From NCBI GenBank assembly GCA_963835165.1, contig CAWIGD010000044.1:161430-225429 (forward strand): 64,000 nt of DNA, given 5' to 3'. This stretch comes from VAZQ01 sp963835165 (GTDB lineage: Bacteria; Pseudomonadota; Alphaproteobacteria; Rhizobiales; Xanthobacteraceae). The notes under the pieces were generated by a model, which saw only the letters and a list, made by a program, of their open reading frames with translations, ran no database searches and was not told the DNA's origin. Below, piece by piece: positions 44,707-52,890 of this stretch (position 1 is the stretch's first letter; the number at the start of each line of letters is the position of its first letter). The position numbers and the translations under genes are program-made.

Positions 44707-46578
44707 TTATCGCCCAGCCGCCAGACCGCGAATTCGAATGTACGCTGTGGTCTCCAAGCAGAGACTCCCCTTCATACTGCGCCGGCGTTTGCGGAGCGCT
44801 AACATCGAGCCCAGACTTGGCGCAAACGAGACCGGCCTTTTTGAGCCGAAAACCAGAGAAAACGGCAGGCTCGAAAGCGGGCCTGGGATAATACAAAGGG
44901 GCACGTCTAGTGGCACGTCACTCACCGCCGCGTCTAGTGCGTGCGCGAGTTCCGGCCAGCCTCGCAATTGCTCCAGGTTGAGCGAGTGCGCGTTCGGAGA
45001 CGCATGTCGCAAGTAAAAGTCCAGTCGGCGCAGCGTCGCGTCGATCTCGCCAGGATCGATTTCAAGGACATGCAGCCGACTGTCGAGGCGATCGCGTACT
45101 GGAGCGCTCGTCAGCAGCCCGATTTCGTCCGATAGCTTGACCGCTTGAATGAAAGCGGCCGGTGTCTCGCGGCCTAATTCGTTGGTCCTGGTGAGTTCAG
45201 CTGTCGGGTCGGTCATTGCGCTCGGCAGTCCAGCGCGGCCGCGGACACGGGCGGTCAAGATCGGAGCGGCAATCAAGTCAGCGGCGGTTCTTGCCATCTG
45301 CTGCAACTCGGCCCCCGCTCTGATCCCTGACCGGATGATGAAATTGGTCAGTTCGGCAATCTGGTCAGCATGCGGCGCGAGAAACGCGATGGCATCACTC
45401 GTGGCCGCGCCTTTGCCCAGACTTCGATCGATCCACCTCAGCCCCGCGAGCGCATCCTTGGAAGCGGCCACCGAATTGACCCGGTGCACCGCATGCCGGA
45501 ACGCATAAAGGCAGAGAAGCCAGCCGCGAGGCGCGGTTTCGGGATCGACTTGTTCAAGGGCTTCGCGCACGACGCGCTCGGCCTCCTCGCGGCGATCAAG
45601 ACGGGTCAGCGTAAGATTGAGCTCTTCCGTGAGCCCGATCAGCAGATCAGGCAGTCCCTTGGCCTGACGCGCCTGCTCAAGCGCCCGGTGCAGCGTCGCG
45701 ATGGCCTCATCGGTTCGAGCTTTTTGGTTGGCATGGTTGCCCCCACGCGCGGCCGCCGCGAGCTTTACGCGTGCGGCAACGGCTGCTACGGCCGGATCGC
45801 TCCCGGGTGCCGCGTCCAGCAGCAGCGTTGCCAGCGCGTCCGCCTCGTCAGGGCGATCTTGTAGGAGTAGCTGGGCGCGCAACGACGTGTATTCCAGCAC
45901 CGCGGGGTGCGACAGGGCATGCCCTTCGGCTAGACCTGCGTGCTCATCCAGCAGCGTCAGAGTGGCCTGCTCTTCGCCCATCGCGAGCAAGCATGCACCT
46001 TCCGACACCACGTTCTGAAGTCGCTCGATATCGCGTGTTTCGGATTGCAATTTCCTGAAGATGTCGCGCGCGTCAGCATATCGCTGCATACTGCGCAGAA
46101 CAATGGCACGATTGCGGGTGATGACTTGCTTGTTGCGCCCACTTTCCTCGCCAAGTGCCGCTTCCGCGGCCTCGTAGCGCTGTAGCGCCGCCGGAAAGGA
46201 CCCGGCATAGCGCAGACAGTTACCCACCTCATTGAGGAGGGTTGAGCGTTCGAAAGGATCGAGTTCATCGGCAGACGGCAGGAGACCTTCCGCTTCGGCG
46301 GCTATGTCGCGGGCGCAATTGAAGCGATGCGAAAGATTGAGGGCCTCGATAGCTCGGCGGGCAAACTTGATACGGCGTTCCGGGCTGAGACGGGCGGCAG
46401 CGTCGCTCCACATGGCTCGGATTGCCGGTTCCATGATCCCCGGACGCCGCCGTTGCAGCCCGCGCAACAACGCTGCGATCATCATCTGCGATATGTCTTC
46501 GCGGGGGTCCGCAGCCATGTTCTGAAACGTCCCGATGCTTCTTTCTGAACGCTTCGGCGTCATCCCGCGCCGGGTCAT
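44707..46578 (-). CDS. TPR-like region and N-terminal CHAT part, open segment
   Basis: Encodes 623 residues in one frame: helix pairs of the TPR type (NEVGNCLRYAGSFPAALQRY, RAIVLRSMQRYADARDIF, ALATLLLDAAPG) over about residues 60-340, a helical linker, and the beginning of the CHAT fold at the C-terminus (PLCIIPGPLSSLPFSLVFGS, VSFAPSLGSMLALRKRRR). The last 20 residues after MKG are out of frame with the CHAT continuation. An ATG at 46578 directly follows an in-frame stop, and no good ribosome site precedes it, which supports its being an internal segment. Confidence 0.7.
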   Translation of the reverse strand: MTRRGMTPKRSERSIGTFQNMAADPREDISQMMIAALLRGLQRRRPGIMEPAIRAMWSDAAARLSPERRIKFARRAIEALNLSHRFNCARDIAAEAEGLLPSADELDPFERSTLLNEVGNCLRYAGSFPAALQRYEAAEAALGEESGRNKQVITRNRAIVLRSMQRYADARDIFRKLQSETRDIERLQNVVSEGACLLAMGEEQATLTLLDEHAGLAEGHALSHPAVLEYTSLRAQLLLQDRPDEADALATLLLDAAPGSDPAVAAVAARVKLAAAARGGNHANQKARTDEAIATLHRALEQARQAKGLPDLLIGLTEELNLTLTRLDRREEAERVVREALEQVDPETAPRGWLLCLYAFRHAVHRVNSVAASKDALAGLRWIDRSLGKGAATSDAIAFLAPHADQIAELTNFIIRSGIRAGAELQQMARTAADLIAAPILTARVRGRAGLPSAMTDPTAELTRTNELGRETPAAFIQAVKLSDEIGLLTSAPVRDRLDSRLHVLEIDPGEIDATLRRLDFYLRHASPNAHSLNLEQLRGWPELAHALDAAVSDVPLDVPLCIIPGPLSSLPFSLVFGSKRPVSFAPSLGSMLALRKRRRSMKGSLCLETTAYIRIRGLAAGR

Positions 46579-47074
46579 GCACTAATTCGGGCTGGAAGAA
46601 CTGGTCGATTTCTTCGGGAAATATCCTTCCAACAGCATCGAGCAGGTGCAGGTGGTCCTTCTGGGATTCGGCATTGAGTGGGCCGAGCCTCGCCCCAAAG
46701 CCCCGCATCATTTTAAAAAACTCATCCTGATCGATGCAGGAGCATAGAACTTCGGGATCAAGCAACATCGCCTCGTCGTTACCATCAAGGCGTCGTTCGA
46801 ACTCGTACCTGGCAAGAATGCGCGTCCAGTCCTTGCGCCTTGGATTCTCCAATCCATGAGCGGCGAAGAGCAAGGCCAAGAGTGCGTCATAGACATAGCG
46901 TCCGGCGATCGCCCCGGGTGTCCCGATTTCAAATTTCTCAACTAGGTCTCCAATTAGTTTGGCGAGATCGTCCCCAATTTGTCCAATCAATACGATTTTT
47001 GGCACCAGGCTCGGCGCGACCTCCCGAAAGGCATCGAATGAACGCGCCTGCATGCACCGAACAGCCCAGTGCAC
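46265..47074 (-). CDS. Central helical segment of the CHAT-protease gene
   Basis: The frame is meaningful from about 47134 down to about 46512. Residues such as IGDDLAKLIGDLVEKFEIGT and YVYDALLALLFAAHGLEN are helical and unlike any family I know. Upstream of the listed GTG the frame continues naturally as AAQNAVARHVAHVLSVLLVHW. Beyond about 46512 the translation becomes Arg/Ser/Gly-rich shadow of the TPR segment. It is therefore the middle of the larger gene, not a separate protein. Confidence 0.5.
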   Translation of the reverse strand: MHWAVRCMQARSFDAFREVAPSLVPKIVLIGQIGDDLAKLIGDLVEKFEIGTPGAIAGRYVYDALLALLFAAHGLENPRRKDWTRILARYEFERRLDGNDEAMLLDPEVLCSCIDQDEFFKMMRGFGARLGPLNAESQKDHLHLLDAVGRIFPEEIDQFFQPELVHDPARDDAEAFRKKHRDVSEHGCGPPRRHIADDDRSVVARAATAASGDHGTGNPSHVERRCRPSQPGTPYQVCPPSYRGPQSFASLQLRPRHSRRSGRSPAVCR

Positions 47075-47741
47075 GAGTAGGACCGATAAGACATGCGCGA
47101 CATGCCGGGCAACTGCGTTCTGTGCGGCCTTTTTCTGAAATCAGATGACGTTCGGCATCGGTAGCCTGTTCGTGCGGGAGAACCTGGTTAGCAAAAGCAG
47201 CCTGATCCGAAGGCCGTGAGAGCACAGAAACCGCTCCCGTCGACGCCAGCCAGCCCGCCGAAAAAAAAGAAGGCGTGAGGGCGCTCTCGTGTTTGGTAAT
47301 CCAAGCAAGTGGGCTGTCATCGGTGACAAGAAAATCATTCAATACTGCGATGTGCCGCAGCAGAAACATTTCGATGAATGTCTTGCGAAAGTTTCGCGCG
47401 TCATAGACGACGACGGGCTCCTTGTTAAAATTTTGCCGGAACGCCTTGAGCGCTCTCTCGGCCTCGGGCGTGCCAGCGTTGATATGCTCGGGCATGAAGA
47501 CCAGGCCTCGTACATCCGGTCCGACGATGGCTTGCGGGAGCCCGAGCCGATTTACGTGATTGCAGGTCTGGCAGGGAAGCGCTCCAGGCCCGTGCTGGAG
47601 GTGAATGAGGCAGTTCAGCACCATTTCCGGAAAAGCAGAGACCAGAATGATCGCATTCTTTTCCCCGATCACCGGAAGCGATCGACCGCATCGCTCGCAT
47701 TGGCGTAGCGGAGCCTGGCTTTGGGGCTGCGAGACCATCAT
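46938..47741 (-). CDS. N-terminal zinc-ribbon segment of the CHAT-protease gene
   Basis: The ATG at 47741 begins MMVSQPQSQAPLRQCERCGR. Two CxxC pairs (CERCG and, about 40 residues later, CQTCN) suggest a zinc ribbon resembling CpXC domains. The segment is meaningful to about 47134 (LPHEQATDAERHLISE); after that the frame is a shadow. The upstream region is AT-rich and probably carries the promoter of the whole CHAT gene. Confidence 0.65.
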   Translation of the reverse strand: MMVSQPQSQAPLRQCERCGRSLPVIGEKNAIILVSAFPEMVLNCLIHLQHGPGALPCQTCNHVNRLGLPQAIVGPDVRGLVFMPEHINAGTPEAERALKAFRQNFNKEPVVVYDARNFRKTFIEMFLLRHIAVLNDFLVTDDSPLAWITKHESALTPSFFSAGWLASTGAVSVLSRPSDQAAFANQVLPHEQATDAERHLISEKGRTERSCPACRACLIGPTRALGCSVHAGAFIRCLSGGRAEPGAKNRIDWTNWGRSRQTNWRPS

Positions 47742-48087
47742 CAGACCTCATGCGCGAACACATTATTATTCGAATGTACACGCTTTTGTATAGTATGACT
47801 TTTATCACAACCTATGATAAATGGGAATGCCCGGAGAGTGGTCCGACGAGACCCCTTCCGCTGTTGGCAGATTTTATTGCAGAAAAAGGGCCACGCGGCC
47901 CTCGGCGCGGCCAGTAACGTCACGCCTAAGTTCGTCTCGCCCTGCGACGGACTTTTGCAACAAATCGGCACTTCTCGGACACATCCGGATGTCCCGCAAA
48001 GCGATCCAAAGCAGACATCAGGTCAGGCCATTTTCATGTGCCGTAATGCGGGCCCCCGCAATGACATGTTCCAGCGTGGCCGCGGCC
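47742..48087. other. Region between metG and the CHAT gene
   Basis: This 346-bp gap has an AT-rich section (47745-47830) that is a likely promoter region for the minus-strand CHAT gene, and the terminator at 47883-47902. No ORF is convincing. Confidence 0.5.
47883..47902 (-). terminator. Intrinsic terminator downstream of metG
   Basis: On the minus strand AGGGCC-GCGT-GGCCCT is followed at once by TTTT. It lies about 185 bp past the metG stop and before the CHAT promoter region, so it would isolate the two transcripts. Confidence 0.65.
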
Positions 48088-49782
48088 CTAACACCTTCCC
48101 GGCTCCTTGCCCGCGAAACGACGGGAAAGACGTGCGATGTCGGTCGCGTCGAGCTTGGCGACCAGCGGCCCGATGGGTCCGATGGGCCGGCCCGCATGGA
48201 GGTCCTGCAAGAGGTCGCTTCCGGCCAGCGTGGGCCAGGGCGGAATCGATGCGTCCTCGCCGAGAGCGGACAAGACCCTGCCCGCGAGCGTCGGCACGAT
48301 GCTCCACGCAAGCACGGCCGACAGCCGCACCAGGTTCAGCGCGGTTCGCGTGCTGACCGCGGCCTGCGCGGGATCGGAATTGATCGCGGTCCAGGGCGCC
48401 GTCTCCTGCACATAGGCATTGGCGCGCGCCCAGATCGCGCGGGTGTCCGCCGCGGCGTGGCGGAACTCCAGCGCTTCGTGATGCGCCCGCAGTTGCGCGA
48501 CGCGCCGGTCGATCTCGGCTGCCAGCGCGTGCTCGCGCGCGCCCGGCTTTCCCCCGCCCGGTACGCGGCCGCCAAAGGCCTGTGCGGCAAACCGAACGAG
48601 GCGGTTGACCAGGTTGCCGAACACGTCGGCCAGGTCCTTGTTCACGTCCGCCGCGAAGCGGCCGACGGTGAAGTCGGTGTCGGAAGTCTCGGGCGCGTTT
48701 GCGATCAGCCACCAGCGCCACAGGTCGGCCGGCAGTTCCTCCAGCGCCGCATCGGTGAAGATGCCGCGCCGGCGGCTGGTTGAGAATTTCCCGCCATCGT
48801 AGTTGAGCCAATGAAATCCCTTGATCACGTCGACGGTCTTCCAGGGCTCGCCGGATCCGATGAGCGTTGCGGGAAAGCTCACGGCGTGAAACGGCACGTT
48901 GTCCTTGCCCAGGAACTGGATGTAGCGGACGTCGTCCGCCTGCCACCACCAGTCCTGCCAGCGACGCGCAGGGTCTTGTTCCGCCCACTCCTGCGTCGCC
49001 GCGATATAGGCGATCGGCGCGTCGAACCAGACATAGAACACCTTGTTCTCGAAGCCCGGCACCGGCACGCCCCAGCTGAGATCGCGGGTGATGCAGCGAT
49101 CGCGCAAATCCGACGTGAGCCAGCTCTTCGCCAGCGCCGCCACGAAAGGCGGCCACCCCGCGCGGGTGCCGAGCCAGGCATTGAGGCGATCCACCAGCAG
49201 CGATTGGCGCAGAAAGCGATGACGGCTCGCGCGCAACTCGACTTGCGCATCGCCCGACAGCGCAGAACGCGGCCGCACGAGGTCTGCGGGATCCAGCAGC
49301 GTCCCGCAGCTGTCGCACTGGTCTCCGCGCGCAGCGGCAGAGCCGCAATGCGGACAGGTGCCGAGCACGTAGCGGTCGGGCAGGAAGCGCCGGTCCACCG
49401 ACGACCACACCTGGCTCACGGAGCGTTCTTCGATCAAGCCGCCGGCATCCAGCCGTTCGTAGAGATGCCGGGTCAATGCATGGTTCTGCCGGCAGGACGA
49501 GCGGCCGAAGTGATCGAACGACAAGCCGAAGCGGCGATAGACGTCCGCCTGGATCGCATGCTGCGTATCGCAGTAGTGCCGCACGTCCTCGCCGGCCTCG
49601 ATCGCGCCGAGCTCCGCCGGAGTGCCGTGCTCGTCGGTGCCGCAGATGAACAATACCTCGTCGCCGAGTTGGCGGCGGAAACGCGCGTGCACATCCGCGG
49701 GCAGAAGCGAGCCGACGAGATTGCCGAGGTGCTTGACGCCGTTGATGTAGGGCAGCGCGCTGGTGATCAGAATCCTGCTCAT
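48088..49782 (-). CDS. metG: Methionyl-tRNA synthetase (zinc-ribbon type)
   Basis: Encodes 564 residues from the ATG at 49782 (MSRILITSALPYINGVKHLG); an ORF to 49893 runs through the leader terminator and is excluded. Class I motifs are the HIGH-like YINGVKHLGN and a KMSKS-like GGKFSTSRRRG. A zinc ribbon is visible: CPHCGSAAARGDQCDSC. This is the MSRILITSALPY branch; the usual Hyphomicrobiales housekeeping MetRS that I know begins differently (xxFYVTTAISYPN), so this may be a second MetRS. It lacks the C-terminal tRNA-binding EMAP domain. Confidence 0.92.
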   Translation of the reverse strand: MSRILITSALPYINGVKHLGNLVGSLLPADVHARFRRQLGDEVLFICGTDEHGTPAELGAIEAGEDVRHYCDTQHAIQADVYRRFGLSFDHFGRSSCRQNHALTRHLYERLDAGGLIEERSVSQVWSSVDRRFLPDRYVLGTCPHCGSAAARGDQCDSCGTLLDPADLVRPRSALSGDAQVELRASRHRFLRQSLLVDRLNAWLGTRAGWPPFVAALAKSWLTSDLRDRCITRDLSWGVPVPGFENKVFYVWFDAPIAYIAATQEWAEQDPARRWQDWWWQADDVRYIQFLGKDNVPFHAVSFPATLIGSGEPWKTVDVIKGFHWLNYDGGKFSTSRRRGIFTDAALEELPADLWRWWLIANAPETSDTDFTVGRFAADVNKDLADVFGNLVNRLVRFAAQAFGGRVPGGGKPGAREHALAAEIDRRVAQLRAHHEALEFRHAAADTRAIWARANAYVQETAPWTAINSDPAQAAVSTRTALNLVRLSAVLAWSIVPTLAGRVLSALGEDASIPPWPTLAGSDLLQDLHAGRPIGPIGPLVAKLDATDIARLSRRFAGKEPGRC

Positions 49783-49815
49783 GACACATCCGTTCGTGTG
49801 AGGGGCGCCGACCCC

Positions 49816-49851
49816 GAAAAACCAAAGCCCTTCCGCACCAGCGGAAGGGCT
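49816..49851 (-). terminator. Strong terminator hairpin upstream of metG
   Basis: On the minus strand AGCCCTTCCGC-TGGT-GCGGAAGGGCT is a perfect 11-bp stem followed by TTGGTTTTT. Flanking GCGCCGA and TCGGCGC could form an outer stem. It lies 34 bp upstream of the metG start, so it either ends transcription of the VOC gene or attenuates metG. Confidence 0.8.
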
Positions 49852-49889
49852 CGGGTTCTCGGCGCATGCCTCGCGCGATTGGACGCGCG

Positions 49890-49964
49890 TCAACCCTTCC
49901 GGCGGGACCTGTTGCGGTCGGGCCGGCGCATTCGCGTCGCGTGCACGAAGTGCGTCAGGGTCAT
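49890..49964 (-). CDS. Possible leader peptide upstream of metG
   Basis: The minus-strand ORF reads MTLTHFVHATRMRRPDRNRS and four more residues, 24 in all, and stops about 40 nt before the terminator hairpin. The size and place suit a leader peptide, but it has only one internal Met codon and a weak ribosome site (GAGC). Support is positional only. Confidence 0.3.
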   Translation of the reverse strand: MTLTHFVHATRMRRPDRNRSRRKG

Positions 49965-50018
49965 GGTGTGCTCACAACGATCCGAGTTCAGTCACAGATG
50001 CAGCATCGTATATTCCAT

Positions 50019-50423
50019 TCAACCCGCCACCGGGCCCTTGAGCTCGACGCCGTTGCCTTCGGGATCGTGCAGGTAAATGGACGGCCCCTGGCCCTCGGCG
50101 CCATAGCGCGACATTTCCTCGCCGCAGCGAATGCCATGGGCCGCGAGATGCGCCGCGATCGCGGAGGCGTCGAACGGCGCGACCCGCAGGCAGAGATGAT
50201 CGAGGTTGGCGCCGCCGGTGCTCGATGTGCCGTGCGCCGGTCCGGCCTCGTCGGCCGGAACGATGTCGATCAGCGCGTGCCCGGCGCGCAGCTGCGCCAG
50301 CGTGCCCTGGCGCTTCTCGAACGCGCAGCCCAGCACCTCCATGTAGAATCGCTCCAGCGCGGCCGGATCGGACGCGCGCAGCACCACGTGGTCGATGCCG
50401 ATGATGGTGAAGGGTGTGGCCAT
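50019..50423 (-). CDS. VOC-family (glyoxalase/dioxygenase-like) protein
   Basis: Encodes 134 residues with two beta-alpha-beta-beta-beta modules. Metal ligands expected for the family are visible: His in IGIDHVVLRASD, His in NLDHLCLRV and Glu in PEGNGVELKG. Such proteins include glyoxalase I, fosfomycin resistance proteins and dioxygenases; the substrate cannot be read here. It lies between a GNAT gene and the metG leader. Confidence 0.88.
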   Translation of the reverse strand: MATPFTIIGIDHVVLRASDPAALERFYMEVLGCAFEKRQGTLAQLRAGHALIDIVPADEAGPAHGTSSTGGANLDHLCLRVAPFDASAIAAHLAAHGIRCGEEMSRYGAEGQGPSIYLHDPEGNGVELKGPVAG

Positions 50424-50444
50424 CGTGGTCCTCCCGATACGCAG

Positions 50445-51011
50445 TCAATGGGAAATGAATTTGGCCCGTGTGACCAGCGTGTTGACATGCGGGAATTCTC
50501 CGCCGCGAGGCCGCGAGTGCAACATGGTCTCACCATCCCGCACGAACCCGACCTTCTCCTGTACCCGTAACGACGCGGAGTTTTCCGCGAACGCGCCACA
50601 ATAGATCGCGTCGTGGCGCCGCGTGGAGAACAGGTGGTCCACGACGCCGCGAAGCGCCTCCGTCATATAGCCATGGCCCCAATAACGCAGCCCGAGCCAG
50701 TAGCCGAGATTGGGACCGTCGCCGCGCTGCAGATGACTGGCCGGTCGCATCCGCACGCCGAGGCTACCGATCGGCGTTTGCTCCAGGGTGATCGCGAAAC
50801 GCATCTCCGCATCCTCGCCGTCCGGAGCGGCCTGCTCACGAACGAAACTTTGCATGTCCTCCCGGGTATAGGGCCAGGGCGGCGAGCTGAGCCAACGGAT
50901 CACGTCCCAATCGGCGAACAGAGGGAACAGTGCCGCTACGTCGCTCTCACGCACGGGTCGCAGTGCAAGCCGCGCGGATCTGATCTCGATCCAAGTCCGG
51001 AGCACGATCAA
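50445..51011 (-). CDS. GNAT-family N-acetyltransferase (RimJ/RimL-like)
   Basis: Encodes 188 residues: SARLALRPVRESDVAALFPL at the N-terminus, NLGYWLGLRYWGHGYMTEAL at the acetyl-CoA loop and SLRVQEKVGFVRDGE near the end, the Acetyltransf_3 pattern. It is the first of two similar GNAT genes downstream of rpmA; such GNATs accompany rplU-rpmA-obgE in Hyphomicrobiales. The substrate is unknown, perhaps ribosomal. Confidence 0.88.
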   Translation of the reverse strand: MIVLRTWIEIRSARLALRPVRESDVAALFPLFADWDVIRWLSSPPWPYTREDMQSFVREQAAPDGEDAEMRFAITLEQTPIGSLGVRMRPASHLQRGDGPNLGYWLGLRYWGHGYMTEALRGVVDHLFSTRRHDAIYCGAFAENSASLRVQEKVGFVRDGETMLHSRPRGGEFPHVNTLVTRAKFISH

Positions 51012-51044
51012 GTCTCCCTGTTCACCTTGCCCCAGCTCTTGAGC

Positions 51045-51641
51045 TCAAGGGCGTTTACGCCCGTCGTCGCGGGCTATGGCCCAGAGACCGCGATCGAGAC
51101 GGAAGCGGTCGACCGGGGCCGACGAGGCGAGCGCGCGGATGCGGTAGAGACCGACGCCGGTCCATTCGAAACCGCATTTCTGCAGCACGCGGCGCGAGGC
51201 GGGATTGCTCACCCGCGCGCCGCCGACGAGCACGTCGTAGCCGAGATCGCCGAAGGCATGATCGATCACGGCGCGCGCGGCCTCGGTGGCGTAGCCCTTG
51301 CCCCAGAACGGAACGCCGAGCCAATAGCCGATCTCGGGATGCTCGCCGTCGAGCTTGCCGATTCCGCAGCAGCCGAGCACGGCGCCGTCCCAGCTGGTGA
51401 TCAGGAACACGATCTCGCCCCCGCTTGCATTGGCGGTGGTGAGAAAGGCTTGCGCGTCCGCGAGCGCGTAGGGGTGCGGAATGCGCAGCGTGTTCTCGGC
51501 GATGCGGCGGTCGTTGACCAGGACCGCGATTGTTGCGGCGTCCTCGAGCCGCGGCGGGCGCAGCACCAGCCGCTCGGTCTCAAGGACCGGAACGCTTCGC
51601 CCTTCCAAACTCTCCGGCGCGCCTTGTTCGAACAGTGTCAT
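51045..51641 (-). CDS. GNAT-family N-acetyltransferase (RimJ/RimL-like)
   Basis: Encodes 198 residues: TERLVLRPPRLEDAATIAVL, then EIGYWLGVPFWGKGYATEAA at the acetyl-CoA loop and NPASRRVLQKCGFEWTG. It is a paralogue of the next gene, 33 bp away, and probably arose by tandem duplication. It is about 115 bp downstream of rpmA. Confidence 0.88.
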   Translation of the reverse strand: MTLFEQGAPESLEGRSVPVLETERLVLRPPRLEDAATIAVLVNDRRIAENTLRIPHPYALADAQAFLTTANASGGEIVFLITSWDGAVLGCCGIGKLDGEHPEIGYWLGVPFWGKGYATEAARAVIDHAFGDLGYDVLVGGARVSNPASRRVLQKCGFEWTGVGLYRIRALASSAPVDRFRLDRGLWAIARDDGRKRP

Positions 51642-51755
51642 CGCACGGGCTCCTCAAAAGCGAAGAGGGGAGCCGGCATCCCGTCTCCCCTCATGGAACC
51701 CTTATGGGCCCGCCGGTTCGATGGATGCCGGCGGACGTAACAACTGATCCGCCGT

Positions 51756-52028
51756 TTATTCGGCCGCAGCCTCCGTCATCGGGAGCACCGATACGAAGAT
51801 CCGGCCTTTGGCTTTGGTACGGAACTCGACGCGGCCGGGGGTCAGCGCAAACAGCGTGTGGTCCTTGCCCAGGCCGACATTGGTGCCGGGATGCCACTTG
51901 GTGCCGCGCTGACGCGCGATGATGTTGCCGGCAAGCACCTGCTCGCCGCCGAAAATCTTCAGGCCGAGCCGCTGACTGTTGGAGTCGCGGCCGTTGCGGG
52001 ATGATCCGCCTGCTTTTTTGTGAGCCAT
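51756..52028 (-). CDS. rpmA: 50S ribosomal protein L27
   Basis: Encodes 90 residues beginning MAHKKAGGSSRNGRDSNSQR with the conserved LGLKIFGGEQVLAGNIIARQ and GTKWHPGTNVGLGKDHTLFA. L27 reaches the peptidyl-transferase centre. It follows rplU by 66 bp, the standard order. Confidence 0.98.
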   Translation of the reverse strand: MAHKKAGGSSRNGRDSNSQRLGLKIFGGEQVLAGNIIARQRGTKWHPGTNVGLGKDHTLFALTPGRVEFRTKAKGRIFVSVLPMTEAAAE

Positions 52029-52094
52029 CGTTGCTGGTCCCTGAACGTCAGGCCGTTGTCGCCTGTTATGTAGTCCAATTTTGTGACGAAATCA

Positions 52095-52634
52095 TCACTT
52101 CTTCTTGCCCTTGCCGCCCGATTTCGGCTTGTCCGTTTTCTTCTCGGCTTTCTTTGCCGGTTTTTTGTCTGCTTTCTTATCGGCTTTCTTGGCGGCCGGC
52201 TTCTTGGCGGCCTTGGCCTTCGGCGCCGGGCTCTCGGCGGGCTCGTCGCCGTCGTCGGGCTCCTTCACAACCGGTTTTGGCTTCGGCTCGGGCTTCGGCC
52301 TTGCGGTGACGGTGGGTTTGGCCCCGTCGGTCAGGATTTCGGTCACCCGCAACAGGGTGAATTCCTGCCGGTGGCCGCGCTTGCGGCGCGAATTTTTCCG
52401 GCGGCGCTTCTTGAAGGCGATGACCTTGGCGCCGCGTCCCTGCTCCAGGACCTCGGCGGCCACGGAGGCGCCGGCAATGGTCGGTACGCCGAGCGTGACG
52501 TCGTCGCCGCCGACCACCAGAACCTCGCCGAACTGGACGATCTCGCCGGGATCGCCCTTGACCTTTTCGACCTTGATCACATCCTCGGCGGCAACGCGGT
52601 ACTGCTTGCCGCCGGTACGGATGACTGCGAACAT
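52095..52634 (-). CDS. rplU: 50S ribosomal protein L21 with long basic tail
   Basis: Encodes 179 residues from the ATG at 52634 (MFAVIRTGGKQYRVAAEDVI). The first 105 residues are a complete L21 (KVIAFKKRRRKNSRRKRGHR, FTLLRVTEI). A tail of about 70 residues made of Lys, Ala and Pro repeats (AKKPAAKKADKKADKKPAKK) follows; similar tails occur in Bradyrhizobium-like L21. A good promoter lies upstream at 52770-52798. Confidence 0.96.
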   Translation of the reverse strand: MFAVIRTGGKQYRVAAEDVIKVEKVKGDPGEIVQFGEVLVVGGDDVTLGVPTIAGASVAAEVLEQGRGAKVIAFKKRRRKNSRRKRGHRQEFTLLRVTEILTDGAKPTVTARPKPEPKPKPVVKEPDDGDEPAESPAPKAKAAKKPAAKKADKKADKKPAKKAEKKTDKPKSGGKGKKK

Positions 52635-52769
52635 CGTTCTTGTCCTCGTGTTCGATTCCGGCGCTCGGATCGTTCCGGACCGGCTTCTTTCAGTCGGGTG
52701 TTGGGTTCTTACGGCGCTAACGGGCCGTAACAAAGGGCGCGAAACCTGGAGCTCCGCGCCGCGCGCATG

Positions 52770-52798
52770 CTTATGGCGACCGGGACCGGAACTGTCAA
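52770..52798 (-). promoter_or_regulatory. Sigma-70 promoter for rplU-rpmA
   Basis: The minus strand has a consensus TTGACA (52798-52793), a 17-nt spacer and CATAAG (52775-52770). The predicted leader to rplU is about 130 nt. The quality is as expected for a ribosomal protein operon. Confidence 0.65.
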
Positions 52799-52890
52799 GG
52801 AAACAGGGCTGTTTTGGCCCATACCGCGCTTCCCGGCTTTGCGCTAGCCTGTCCCAACCCGCGGCAAAAGCGGAACAAACCGAGGAAACG

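Larger units (their letters stand above)
44101..47741 (-). pseudogene. Zinc-ribbon/TPR/CHAT-protease gene, frame-disrupted
   Basis: Four overlapping open segments join into one protein of about 1,210 residues if one base is removed from A5 near 47134, C5 near 46512 and G4 near 44785, plus a two-base correction near the 3' end. Joined, the order is: two CxxC pairs (CERCG, CQTCN), an unknown helical domain, TPR-like helical repeats (about 430-900), and a CHAT domain with its His and Cys. CHAT proteases are caspase-like peptidases found as signalling or defence effectors, for example the TPR-CHAT of type III-E CRISPR systems. The junction residues read naturally (LISEKAAQNAV, HGCGPREDISQ, MKGVSAWRPQRTF), so the intact gene is recent or the breaks are consensus errors. 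Confidence 0.65.

Noticed and set aside
44707..46578. Treating the TPR segment as a separate gene starting at 46578
   Set aside because: An in-frame stop abuts the ATG, no ribosome site precedes it, and the frame continues naturally from the upstream segment after removing one C.
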